Assembly: GCF_009184635.1 (NCBI RefSeq)
Contig: NZ_WELI01000005.1
Location: 310,001 to 374,000, forward strand
From: Rudanella paleaurantiibacter
GTDB taxonomy: Bacteria > Bacteroidota > Bacteroidia > Cytophagales > Spirosomataceae
Direction: 5' to 3'
DNA length: 64,000 nucleotides
Below are positions 52,924 through 60,582 of this stretch, piece after piece. Under the pieces are notes generated by a model. That model did not search any database and had not been told where the DNA came from. It saw nothing but the letters and a program-made list of their open reading frames with translations. Numbering within the stretch: the first letter of the stretch is position 1; every line of letters begins with the position of its first letter. Position numbers and translations under genes: made by a program.

Positions 52924-53814
52924 CTAGGGTCCAACGATGATAATATCGGGTGGACGTGGACGTGATGAGTCTTCGGCTATATCTTCAGCCTCATAGTTAA
53001 GTGATTGGGCGGTGGGCAGACTTGGCGTTGCCTGACGGAAGGTAGCAAACGTTTTTACATCAGCCTTCGCAATCAGGTTACCCGGTACTGCACTCATTTT
53101 GCTGTAGTAATGGAGCCGCACGTCGATGTAGTTGAGCGACTTTTTACTCGCATCGTTCATTCGGTAATAAATCCGAAATATCTGCACGGTACCATCAGCC
53201 GGTTTTTGCCCGAATGCACCATTCAGCACCGTTTTACGCAGGTTTATAGCACCGGTAACCTTATCAATGTCAACGCCTTTGGGCTTTTTCATCCGACTAT
53301 CGAGCACGGTCGCTACCGCGGCATCATCGTCGTCCAGAAACTCCCCGGCAGCCGCCATTTTTTTGTTTTGCTGTCCATTATAGAATGGCATAGCCAAGTC
53401 GTCTCCTTCGGTTAGGTTATAAATCCGGCTTCGGTAGTTAATACCCGAAATCGTAATGTACGTCGTGCAGGTATCTTTTGACCCTTTAGCCGTGTACCAG
53501 ACCCGGTACGTAAGGCCCGACTCACTTTGGTTTACGTCAATGGCTCCGGTTTGTGGGTTGATCGATAAACCCTTCGGAAAAGCGCCGTAGGTACCTGCCC
53601 GTGAACTTTTGGGTCGTTCGGCATAATTGGATTTCTGCTCGTTGTAATAAAAAACAGAATCGGTGTAAACAAACGAATTACAGGCTGTTTCTCGGGCGAT
53701 TCGAGCCGAAGTTTCGGGGGTAATTTGGGCATCTGGATTCATCTGTTCACAACCTAACAAGGTCCAGACTACTGATACAAATGCAGACAAAAGCGAAAAT
53801 GAACGTTTTTTCAT
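52924..53814 (-). CDS. lipoprotein of unknown function beside the CHAT protease
   Basis: A 296-residue lipoprotein (MKKRSFSLLSAFVSVVWTLL then lipobox LLGC). It contains two similar Ig-like or cadherin-like segments, each with a phrase of the type GLSINPQTGAIDVNQSESG and GVDIDKVTGAINLRKT. These resemble the 'P-x-T-G-x-I-x-V/L' strands of repeat adhesins or putative-Ig domains. The C-terminus ends in a proline-rich RPRPPDIIIVGP. I do not recognise a named family. Its place next to CHAT makes it a candidate substrate or ligand; this is inference only. Confidence 0.65.
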   Translation of the reverse strand: MKKRSFSLLSAFVSVVWTLLGCEQMNPDAQITPETSARIARETACNSFVYTDSVFYYNEQKSNYAERPKSSRAGTYGAFPKGLSINPQTGAIDVNQSESGLTYRVWYTAKGSKDTCTTYITISGINYRSRIYNLTEGDDLAMPFYNGQQNKKMAAAGEFLDDDDAAVATVLDSRMKKPKGVDIDKVTGAINLRKTVLNGAFGQKPADGTVQIFRIYYRMNDASKKSLNYIDVRLHYYSKMSAVPGNLIAKADVKTFATFRQATPSLPTAQSLNYEAEDIAEDSSRPRPPDIIIVGP

Positions 53815-53928
53815 GACTATGTTATTTCAATGGGTTTGTTACCCTTATGGGTCGATTCTGATGAACAGAATGTAATCGACGTGCAGCAACTTTTTCCACA
53901 AATCGATTTGACCCATTGACACATAGTC
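53815..53928. other. long imperfect hairpin upstream of the lipoprotein gene
   Basis: GACTATGT (53815-53822) pairs with ACATAGTC (53921-53928), and ATGGGT (53830-53835) pairs with ACCCAT (53911-53916). The inner ATGGGTCGATT and AATCGATTTGACCC stretches are also complementary. The structure would occupy the leader of the minus-strand lipoprotein mRNA. Confidence 0.5.
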
Positions 53929-53941
53929 ACTCAATTGGTCA

Positions 53942-54199
53942 TTACGCTTTCGCTACGGGATTGGGCATGGCTGTCAGCATGTTATCAATATCGACATGTT
54001 CGTTGAGTAAGACCCGGGCATTGAATATTTCCCAGAATAACTCATCCGAAACCTGATAATATTTTTGCAGCCTGATCATATCCTTGATACTTTCTTTTAG
54101 CGGCTGCGGGTCACTTGTCGGGGGTTTGGAATACAGGGGTTGCATAGCTTGTGTCTGGTTTTGTTGTACATGCATGCGCGACATACTAAACTCGCTCAT
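53942..54199 (-). CDS. small protein of unknown function
   Basis: An 85-residue protein: MSEFSMSRMHVQQNQTQAMQ, a proline-rich middle, then an amphipathic helical half (LKESIKDMIRLQKYYQVSDE, LFWEIFNARVLLNEHVDIDN). No signal peptide or membrane helix is seen. The frame is complete, has host-like codon use, and precedes the lipoprotein gene on the same strand by 127 bases. It may belong to the CHAT/ECF cluster. I cannot name a family. Confidence 0.55.
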   Translation of the reverse strand: MSEFSMSRMHVQQNQTQAMQPLYSKPPTSDPQPLKESIKDMIRLQKYYQVSDELFWEIFNARVLLNEHVDIDNMLTAMPNPVAKA

Positions 54200-54358
54200 T
54201 TATAGAGTGTTTCGTCATATAACATTAAAATTAATGCTTCCTTGCAGAGTACAAGCTCTGGAGCCTCTCAAGGGCCTATTCCTAAAATTTATCTTAGAAA
54301 CTTGCAACCCGACGAACCGACGGTTTCCTTTGACTCTGAATGTAATCCAAAGACGATC

Positions 54359-55240
54359 ATGCAAAAGACATGCCTGAAAATTACCGTATTAGGTTTCGCG
54401 CTGCTCGGAGCAACCCTGGCCCAGGCATCCACTATTCAGCCTAAGCCCAAACCCAAAAAACTGGTGATGGCCTGGGAAACCGATACCACCCTGCGTGTGC
54501 CCGAGTCGGTACTGTACGACCCGGCTGGTCGGGTATTATTTGTGGCTAACATCGACGGAAAACCCGACGGTCTCGATGGCAACGGCTTTATCTCCAAAGT
54601 GGGCCTCGACGGTAAAATCCAGAATCTTCGCTGGACATCGGGCCTTAATGCACCCAAAGGAATGGGGCTCCACCGGAACCGCTTATACGTAACCGATGTG
54701 TACCGGCTCGTAGTAATCAACACTACTACCGGACAGGCGGAGAAAACATACGATGCCGTCGACACCAAAAACGCGTTTCTGAACGATGTTACAGTCGCCA
54801 AAGATGGAACGGTGTACGTATCAGACAGCCGTTTCGACAAAATCTACCGGCTCAAAGACGACAAGTGGGAAGTCTGGATGGAAGGCGAAACCCTGAACAA
54901 GCCGAACGGCCTATTGGCCGTTGGCAACGACAAGCTGATGATCGGCAGTACCAAGCTGGGAGCGTTGCAGGCCGTAGATGTGAAAACCAAAACGATTACG
55001 CCCGTTGCCAACGGAATGGCGGCAACGGACGGCATCGTAGCCGATGGCAAAGACAACTACCTGGTTTCGGACTGGAACGGCCAGATTTTTTACGTCGACG
55101 GCAAAGGCGAGAAACAACAGTTGCTCGATTCACGCGAACAAAAGGTAAACACAGCCGACATTGAATATGTACCGGGTCAGAAGCTGTTGCTCGTCCCTAC
55201 ATTCTTCAAAAATAAGGTGGTTGCGTACCGGGTTGAATAA
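54359..55240 (+). CDS. SMP-30/gluconolactonase-like beta-propeller, exported
   Basis: A 293-residue protein from ATG 54359 (MQKTCLKITVLGFALLGATL, signal peptide ending AQA). Six propeller blades are visible: PESVLYDPAGRVLFVANIDG, NAPKGMGLHRNRLYVTDVYR, FLNDVTVAKDGTVYVSDSRF, NKPNGLLAVGNDKLMIGS, ATDGIVADGKDNYLVSDW and NTADIEYVPGQKLLLVPTF. Metal-site-like Asn/Asp residues occur in the N-DVTV and DGIVADG strands. It could be a sugar lactonase, or a sensor or scaffold. The upstream extension to 54242 lacks propeller sequence. It is convergent with argH. Confidence 0.85.
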   Translation: MQKTCLKITVLGFALLGATLAQASTIQPKPKPKKLVMAWETDTTLRVPESVLYDPAGRVLFVANIDGKPDGLDGNGFISKVGLDGKIQNLRWTSGLNAPKGMGLHRNRLYVTDVYRLVVINTTTGQAEKTYDAVDTKNAFLNDVTVAKDGTVYVSDSRFDKIYRLKDDKWEVWMEGETLNKPNGLLAVGNDKLMIGSTKLGALQAVDVKTKTITPVANGMAATDGIVADGKDNYLVSDWNGQIFYVDGKGEKQQLLDSREQKVNTADIEYVPGQKLLLVPTFFKNKVVAYRVE

Positions 55241-55250
55241 GCAGAACAGA

Positions 55251-55303
55251 CAACTGGAAAGCCCTCCAACACAAACCGTTTGTGTTGGAGGGCTTTCCAG
55301 TTG
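55251..55303. terminator. 25-bp perfect hairpin between convergent genes
   Basis: CAACTGGAAAGCCCTCCAAC and five more bases pair perfectly with 55279-55303 around a 3-base loop. No T-run follows on either strand, but such a stable stem between convergent genes probably stops or stabilises both transcripts. 55304-55367 holds nothing else. Confidence 0.65.
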
Positions 55304-55367
55304 TAAAACATACAGTGAATAATGCCCCGGCCATTAACTGGCAGTTGGCTCATTTTACGTCGTTCAT

Positions 55368-56729
55368 TTACACACTCTCTTCCTCGCCTGTCATGGGGCT
55401 AAGCAGGCTATTCAGAGCCTCGGTGACCCGATCATTGCCAAAGCCGGCCATAGCCTCATCCATATGCTGCACAATCCGGTCGTTCATCAGGTTACCGATG
55501 CTGCCTTCGTGCGTGTGGTTGAGCTGACGGGGGGCCGTGTACGTATGTTCGGCAATCTCCTTGCCTACAGCCTGATAAGCCTCCCTGAACGGCACCCCCT
55601 GCAATACCAATTCATTGACCCGCTCCACACTGAACAGCAAATCGTACCGCTCACTATCGAGCAGGTTTGGCTTCACTTCCAGGTTTTCGAGCATGAAGGC
55701 CGTGATGTTTAAGCAATCGAGTAATTCATCGAATGCCGGCATCAGTACCTCTTTGAGCAACTGCATATCGCGGTGATACCCCGACGGCAGGTTACTCATC
55801 ACGAGTGTCACCTCCATAGGTAACGCTTTCAGGCGGTTGGTTTTGGCCCGCAGCAGTTCGGCCACATCAGGGTTCTTTTTGTGGGGCATGATGCTGCTTC
55901 CCGTCGTGAGGGCGTCGGGCAGGGTCAGGAACCCGAAATTCTGGCTGTTGTACAGGCAAATATCCATAGCCATGCGCGACAGCGTAGCCGCCACCGACGC
56001 CAGTGCATTCAGGGCGATCTGTTCAGTTTTGCCCCGGCTCATCTGGGCATAAACCACGTTTACGTGCATGCCTTCAAAACCCAAAAGCTCAGTCGTAAGC
56101 GTACGGTTGAGCGGAAACGACGAGCCGTAGCCCGCGCCCGACCCCAGTGGATTGCGGTTGGCAAAGCGGTAGGCCGTCTGGAGGGTCAGCATATCGTCGG
56201 CAAGGCCCTCGGCATACGCCCCAAACCACAGCCCAAACGACGAAGGCATGGCAATCTGCAAGTGCGTATAGCCCGGCAGCAAATCGGCCTTGTGCATTTC
56301 GGAGCGGGCCACCAGCTGATCGAACACACGCCGGGTGGCCTCAGTAACAGCCCAAAGTCGATTCCGGGTAAAGAGCTTCATGTCGACCAGCACCTGATCG
56401 TTGCGGGAGCGCCCGGCATGAATTTTCTTACCAATATCGCCCAGTTGGCGGGTCAGCAGCAGTTCAACCTGCGAATGCACATCTTCGACCCCTTCTTCGA
56501 TTTCAAACTCACCAGCCTCAATTTCGCCATAAATAGCGAGTAGCTGCGCCTTGAGCAGCAGTAATTCCTGCCCATTGAGCAGGCCAATTTGCTGGAGCAT
56601 GGTGGCGTGGGCAATATTCCCCAACACATCGAACGGAGCCAGATAAAGATCCATTTCGCGGTCGCGCCCCACGGTAAACCGTTCAATTTGGTCGTCAGTA
56701 ACGACCCCTTCTTTTTGCCAGAGTTTCAA
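55368..56729 (-). CDS. argH: argininosuccinate lyase
   Basis: Cleaves argininosuccinate to arginine and fumarate in arginine synthesis. It has 453 residues from a TTG start at 56729, giving (M)KLWQKEGVVTDDQIERFTVGRDREMDL, the usual beginning of Bacteroidota ArgH. The open frame runs on upstream to 56840 through a palindromic repeat and a non-conserved stretch. Catalytic and fumarase-superfamily motifs are HAGRSRNDQVLVDMK (about 100), LPGYTHLQIAMP (about 150) and the signature GSSIMPHKKNPD (about 277). No other arg gene is adjacent. Confidence 0.96.
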   Translation of the reverse strand: MKLWQKEGVVTDDQIERFTVGRDREMDLYLAPFDVLGNIAHATMLQQIGLLNGQELLLLKAQLLAIYGEIEAGEFEIEEGVEDVHSQVELLLTRQLGDIGKKIHAGRSRNDQVLVDMKLFTRNRLWAVTEATRRVFDQLVARSEMHKADLLPGYTHLQIAMPSSFGLWFGAYAEGLADDMLTLQTAYRFANRNPLGSGAGYGSSFPLNRTLTTELLGFEGMHVNVVYAQMSRGKTEQIALNALASVAATLSRMAMDICLYNSQNFGFLTLPDALTTGSSIMPHKKNPDVAELLRAKTNRLKALPMEVTLVMSNLPSGYHRDMQLLKEVLMPAFDELLDCLNITAFMLENLEVKPNLLDSERYDLLFSVERVNELVLQGVPFREAYQAVGKEIAEHTYTAPRQLNHTHEGSIGNLMNDRIVQHMDEAMAGFGNDRVTEALNSLLSPMTGEEESV

Positions 56730-56731
56730 GA

Positions 56732-56860
56732 CGTAATGGGCGAACGAGTGGATGGGTGAATGAGTGAATTGGCAATGGGGACCCATTTTTTCGGGTGCCA
56801 AAATAGAATCAGAACGAAACCCGACCATCCGCCAATTCACGCATCGGCTCCTTCGCTAAA
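56732..56860. repeat. palindromic element of GGGTGAATGAGTGAATTGG words upstream of argH
   Basis: The left part 56732-56777 contains GGGCGAACGAGTGGATGGG, GTGAATGAGTGAATTGG and GCAATGG. The right part 56826-56860 reads CCGCCAATTCACGCATCGG then CTCCTTCGC, a decayed complement. It directly abuts the argH start codon. Confidence 0.65.
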
Positions 56861-56937
56861 TGCAAATGTAGTACAAGCCTGTCAACTTTTATGAGCGGTT
56901 TTTTGTTGACAACTCACAGACCTACAAGATCATCCGT

Positions 56938-56945
56938 TAACTTTG
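56938..56945 (+). promoter_or_regulatory. candidate -7 box for sufCD
   Basis: TAACTTTG matches TAnnTTTG exactly, 33 bases before the sufC ATG. A TTG-rich stretch at 56900-56908 is too far upstream to be a standard -33 box. Confidence 0.5.
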
Positions 56946-56978
56946 CGGTTCATTTGAAGCCGCGACTGATAACCTATC

Positions 56979-57737
56979 ATGCTTACTATTAGCGATTTAC
57001 AGGCCAACATTGGCGAAAAGCAGATTTTAAAAGGCATTAACCTCACCGTCAACGCCGGGGAAGTACACGCCATTATGGGCCCCAACGGCTCGGGCAAAAG
57101 TACGCTGGCGTCTGTTTTGGCAGGGCGGGAAGACTATGATATCACAGGCGGTAGTGTAGATTTTGAAGGAAAAGATTTGCTCGACATGGCGCCCGAAGAG
57201 CGGGCAGCCGAGGGCATTTTTCTGGCATTTCAATACCCTGTGGAGATTCCGGGCGTAAGCACGACTAACTTCCTCAAAACAGCCATGAACGAGATCCGCA
57301 AGTATCGCGGACAAGACCCACTGGACGCCGTTCAGTTTCTGAAGCTGATGAAGGAGAAAATGAAGCTCGTCAACATCGATCAGTCACTCCTGAGCCGCGC
57401 CCTCAACGAAGGGTTCTCGGGTGGAGAGAAAAAACGGAATGAAGTGTTCCAGATGGCCATGCTCGAACCGAAACTGGCGATTTTGGACGAAACCGATTCA
57501 GGTCTCGACATCGATGCCCTGCGTATTGTAGCCGAGGGTGTCAACAAACTGCGCTCACCGGAGCGGGCTACCATTGTGGTGACGCACTACCAGCGTTTGC
57601 TCGACTACATCGTCCCTGATTTTGTACACGTGCTTTACAAAGGCCGGATCGTGAAATCGGGCCCGAAAGAACTGGCTCTGGAGCTGGAAGAAAAAGGATA
57701 CGATTGGATCAAAGCAGAAGTGGAAGCCGGCGTATAA
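56979..57737 (+). CDS. sufC: Fe-S cluster assembly ATPase SufC
   Basis: The ABC-type ATPase of the SUF iron-sulfur scaffold SufBC2D, 252 residues, cytosolic. Walker A is GPNGSGKST (about 35-43), the signature is FSGGEKKRNEV, Walker B is LAILDETDSGLD with the SufC-typical DSGLDIDAL, and the switch His is in VVTHYQRLLDY. sufD starts 4 bases after the stop. sufB, normally upstream, is absent: argH lies there on the other strand. Confidence 0.97.
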   Translation: MLTISDLQANIGEKQILKGINLTVNAGEVHAIMGPNGSGKSTLASVLAGREDYDITGGSVDFEGKDLLDMAPEERAAEGIFLAFQYPVEIPGVSTTNFLKTAMNEIRKYRGQDPLDAVQFLKLMKEKMKLVNIDQSLLSRALNEGFSGGEKKRNEVFQMAMLEPKLAILDETDSGLDIDALRIVAEGVNKLRSPERATIVVTHYQRLLDYIVPDFVHVLYKGRIVKSGPKELALELEEKGYDWIKAEVEAGV

Positions 57738-57741
57738 GATC

Positions 57742-59079
57742 ATGAGCAAGACCAATCAACCTGACAATACCCCTGTTCCGACGTTCCGCGATCAGCTACT
57801 GGCTGGTTTTCGGGCTTCGGAAGAGCGGATGAACGGCGAGAGCAAATCGGCCCTGCATCAGGTACGCCGGGCGGCTCTGCAAACATTTGAAACCCTCGGT
57901 TTTCCGACCATCAAGCACGAAGAGTGGAAATACTCGAACGTAGCTGGCCTGATTAACAAGGCCTATGAGCTGGAGCAACCGTCGGCGCTAACGGCCGAAG
58001 AGCTCGACGTTTTGCAAATTCCGAACCTCTCCGGCAACATCCTGTACTTCGTAAACGGGCAGTACCGCGCCGACCTATCGCGCATTGTGAGCCCGGCTTC
58101 GGAGGTGCAGATTCTGTCGTTCCGGGAAGCCATGAGCGAGCAGTCGGAAGCTGTGGGCGCGTACTTTTCGCGTCTGGCCGACTTCCAGGACAATGCCTTC
58201 ACGGCGCTCAACACCGCTTTTGCGTTTGATGGCGTGTTCATCCGGGTACCCGACAACAAAACCGTTGCCGAGCCGATTGTGATGCGGTTTATCAACGACG
58301 CCCGCGAGGCCAACGTAGCCGCTCAACCCCGTAACCTGATCATTGCCGGACGCAATGCCGAGGTGAAAGTGATTGAGTCGTACCGGACGCTGGGCGAGCA
58401 GTCGAGCTTTACCAACACCGTGACCGAGGTATCGGTGGCCCGCGACGCCCGCGTGGAGTACTACAAAGTACAAAACGACACGGAGCAGGCGTACCACATT
58501 GGCACGACGCAGGTTCGGCAGGCCGACAGTAGCCTGTTTTACTCGGCTACCGTGACGCTCAATGGTGGGTTTGTGCGCAACAACCTCAATATTGTGCTCG
58601 ACGGTGAGCATTGCGAGGCTCACATGTACGGCCTGTACATTCCGAACGGACGGCAGCATATCGACAACCACACCCTGGTTGACCACGCTAAGCCAAACTC
58701 GTACAGCAACGAATTGTACAAAGGGATTCTGGAGGAGCGTTCGACGGGGGTTTTCAACGGGAAAATCTTTGTTCGGCCCGACGCCCAGAAAACCAACGCG
58801 TACCAATCATGCAAAAACGTGGTGCTCTCGCCCGATGCAACCATGAACACCAAGCCTCAGCTGGAAATTTACGCCGACGATGTGAAGTGTTCGCATGGAA
58901 CCACCACGGGTAAACTGAATGAGGAAGCGTTGTTCTACATGCAGTCGCGGGGGATTCCCAAGCAGCAGGCCCAAACCCTGCTCATGTACGCCTTTGCGGA
59001 GGATGTGCTGAACAAGATCAAAATTGACCCCATCCGGGAATATCTGGAGAAAGTTGTAGCCCAGAAATTGGCTATATAA
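57742..59079 (+). CDS. sufD: Fe-S cluster assembly protein SufD
   Basis: A scaffold partner of SufB in SUF iron-sulfur assembly, 445 residues. The N-terminal helical part has FPTIKHEEWKYSNVAG. The right-handed beta-helix core includes VEYYKVQNDTEQAYHIGTTQ and GEHCEAHMYGLYIPNGRQHI. The C-terminal hallmark VKCSHGTTTGKLNEEALFYM contains the conserved Cys and His residues, followed by RGIPKQQAQTLLMYAFAEDV. It forms a two-gene operon with sufC; sufS and sufB must lie elsewhere. Confidence 0.96.
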   Translation: MSKTNQPDNTPVPTFRDQLLAGFRASEERMNGESKSALHQVRRAALQTFETLGFPTIKHEEWKYSNVAGLINKAYELEQPSALTAEELDVLQIPNLSGNILYFVNGQYRADLSRIVSPASEVQILSFREAMSEQSEAVGAYFSRLADFQDNAFTALNTAFAFDGVFIRVPDNKTVAEPIVMRFINDAREANVAAQPRNLIIAGRNAEVKVIESYRTLGEQSSFTNTVTEVSVARDARVEYYKVQNDTEQAYHIGTTQVRQADSSLFYSATVTLNGGFVRNNLNIVLDGEHCEAHMYGLYIPNGRQHIDNHTLVDHAKPNSYSNELYKGILEERSTGVFNGKIFVRPDAQKTNAYQSCKNVVLSPDATMNTKPQLEIYADDVKCSHGTTTGKLNEEALFYMQSRGIPKQQAQTLLMYAFAEDVLNKIKIDPIREYLEKVVAQKLAI

Positions 59080-59085
59080 CTTTCC

Positions 59086-59190
59086 TAATGAATAGTGTAT
59101 AACGAAGAATGGATAATGCTGCTTCCGGGCGGTTCGTTATCCATTTTTCATTATACACTATTCATACTTCATCCTTCATTATCCATTTTC
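59086..59190. repeat. palindromic element of GGATAATG/GAATAGTG words between sufD and yjbQ
   Basis: The left arm 59086-59118 (TAATGAATAGTGTATAACG, then AAGAATGGATAATG) is complementary to 59134-59165 (CGTTATCC, CATTATACACTATTCAT). A further copy of the left words in complement (CTTCATTATCCATTTTCC) extends into the convergent gene and provides its last three codons and stop. Confidence 0.8.
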
Positions 59191-59619
59191 CCCACTTAAC
59201 TCGCCCCAGGCAGTAAGAACGAGTGTACGGCTACCACCCCGGTCCCGGTGCTCGCCCAGATAAATGCCCTGCCAGATACCAAGATTCAGCTGCCCGTTAG
59301 TGATTGGGATAAGAACCGAATGCCCTAGCAAAGCCGCTTTGAGGTGGGCGGGCATATCATCGTCGCCCTCATAATTATGCTTGTAATAGGGCGCTCGCTC
59401 AGGCACCATCTTGTTAAAGTGTGTTTCAAAATCCTGCCGCACCGTTGGGTCGGCATTCTCATTAATGGTAAGGCTGGCCGATGTATGCTGAATAAATACC
59501 TGAAGCATGCCAACGCGGAGCTGTTGCAACTCCAAAAACTCCCGCTCCACGGTTCGGGTGATGAGGTGGAAGCCGCGTGGATACGGCTGCAATCGAATCG
59601 TTTTTTGAAAGAAAGGCAT
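59179..59619 (-). CDS. YjbQ/UPF0047 family (secondary thiamine-phosphate synthase-like)
   Basis: A 146-residue YjbQ-family protein. Conserved pieces are FIQHTSASLTINENADPTVR (about 41-60), the metal-binding-like HNYEGDDDMPAHLKAALLG stretch, and GTWQGIYLGEHR-like as LGIWQGIYLGEHRDRGG. E. coli YjbQ has weak thiamine-phosphate synthase activity, but the physiological role is unclear. The C-terminal ENG and stop codon are encoded by the palindromic element at 59086-59190, so the end of the gene may have been reshaped by it. Confidence 0.9.
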   Translation of the reverse strand: MPFFQKTIRLQPYPRGFHLITRTVEREFLELQQLRVGMLQVFIQHTSASLTINENADPTVRQDFETHFNKMVPERAPYYKHNYEGDDDMPAHLKAALLGHSVLIPITNGQLNLGIWQGIYLGEHRDRGGSRTLVLTAWGELSGENG

Positions 59620-59756
59620 ACGGGCAAATCCTAAATTTTAGTGGCTCAACCGGGCACAGGTACTAACTTGCAGTGTCTTTTCTGTAACGCCTATTCGGCC
59701 CGTTGAGTTTTAGCGTTCAAGGGTCGGTGAGCGTCACGAACACCCCACGAACCAAC

Positions 59757-60524
59757 ATGGCTATGCGCCCTTACATCTTAGCTGAAACCAACTACCGCGC
59801 CATTCAGGAGAAGCCCATCGAATTGGCTATTCTGCCCTGGGGGGCTACCGAAGCGCACAATTATCACCTGCCCTATGGCACCGATGTGTACGAAGCCGAC
59901 CACATTATGGCCGAGGCCGCCCGACTCGCCTGGGAACAGGGCGCCAATGTGATGGTACTACCCACGGTGCCGTTTGGGGTGAATACAGGTCAGTCAGATA
60001 TTTTGCTCGACCTGAATATCTACCCAAGCACCCAACTCCTTATTCTGAACGATCTGGTGGAGGTGCTACACCGACAGGGCATTCGGAAACTGCTCATTTT
60101 CAACAGCCACGGCGGCAACGATTTCAAGCCGCTGATTCGGGAAATTGGCCGTCGATACCCCGACATGTTTATCAGCCTTTGTTTCTGGTTTACGGTGCTC
60201 AACCGGTCGGCGTATTTTGAGGAAAAAGGGGACCATGCCGACGAACTCGAAACAAGCGTGATGCAGTACCTCCGCCCCGATCTGGTACAGCCCCTGTCGG
60301 AAGCGGGCGACGGAGCCGCCAAACGGTGGAAAATCAAAGGTATGGACGAGGGCTGGGCCTGGGCCGAACGCCAATGGTCGAAGGTGACGGCTGATACGGG
60401 CATCGGCAACCCGTACAGTGCTACCCCCGAAAAAGGCGAACGGTTTTTTAAAGACCTGACCCAAAAAGTAAGTACGCTGCTGGTAGATCTGGCCAAAGCC
60501 GACACAGACGACCTGTACGAGTAA
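59757..60524 (+). CDS. creatininase family amidohydrolase
   Basis: A 255-residue metal-dependent hydrolase of the creatininase/MftE family. Metal ligands are visible: Glu and His in WGATEAHNYHLPYGTD (about 32-47), His in IFNSHGGND, and Glu in HADELETSVM. The substrate could be a cyclic amide or peptide-like bond and is not decidable here. I take ATG 59757 (MAMRPYILAE); the frame reaches a TTG at 59703. The divergent yjbQ gene is 137 bases upstream, and a VCBS protein follows after 58 bases, perhaps in one operon. Confidence 0.88.
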   Translation: MAMRPYILAETNYRAIQEKPIELAILPWGATEAHNYHLPYGTDVYEADHIMAEAARLAWEQGANVMVLPTVPFGVNTGQSDILLDLNIYPSTQLLILNDLVEVLHRQGIRKLLIFNSHGGNDFKPLIREIGRRYPDMFISLCFWFTVLNRSAYFEEKGDHADELETSVMQYLRPDLVQPLSEAGDGAAKRWKIKGMDEGWAWAERQWSKVTADTGIGNPYSATPEKGERFFKDLTQKVSTLLVDLAKADTDDLYE

Positions 60525-60582
60525 GCAACCCTTCGCAGCCTGCTTTTACCGGTAACAATTCATCCTCAACCGGTTCGGCTCC

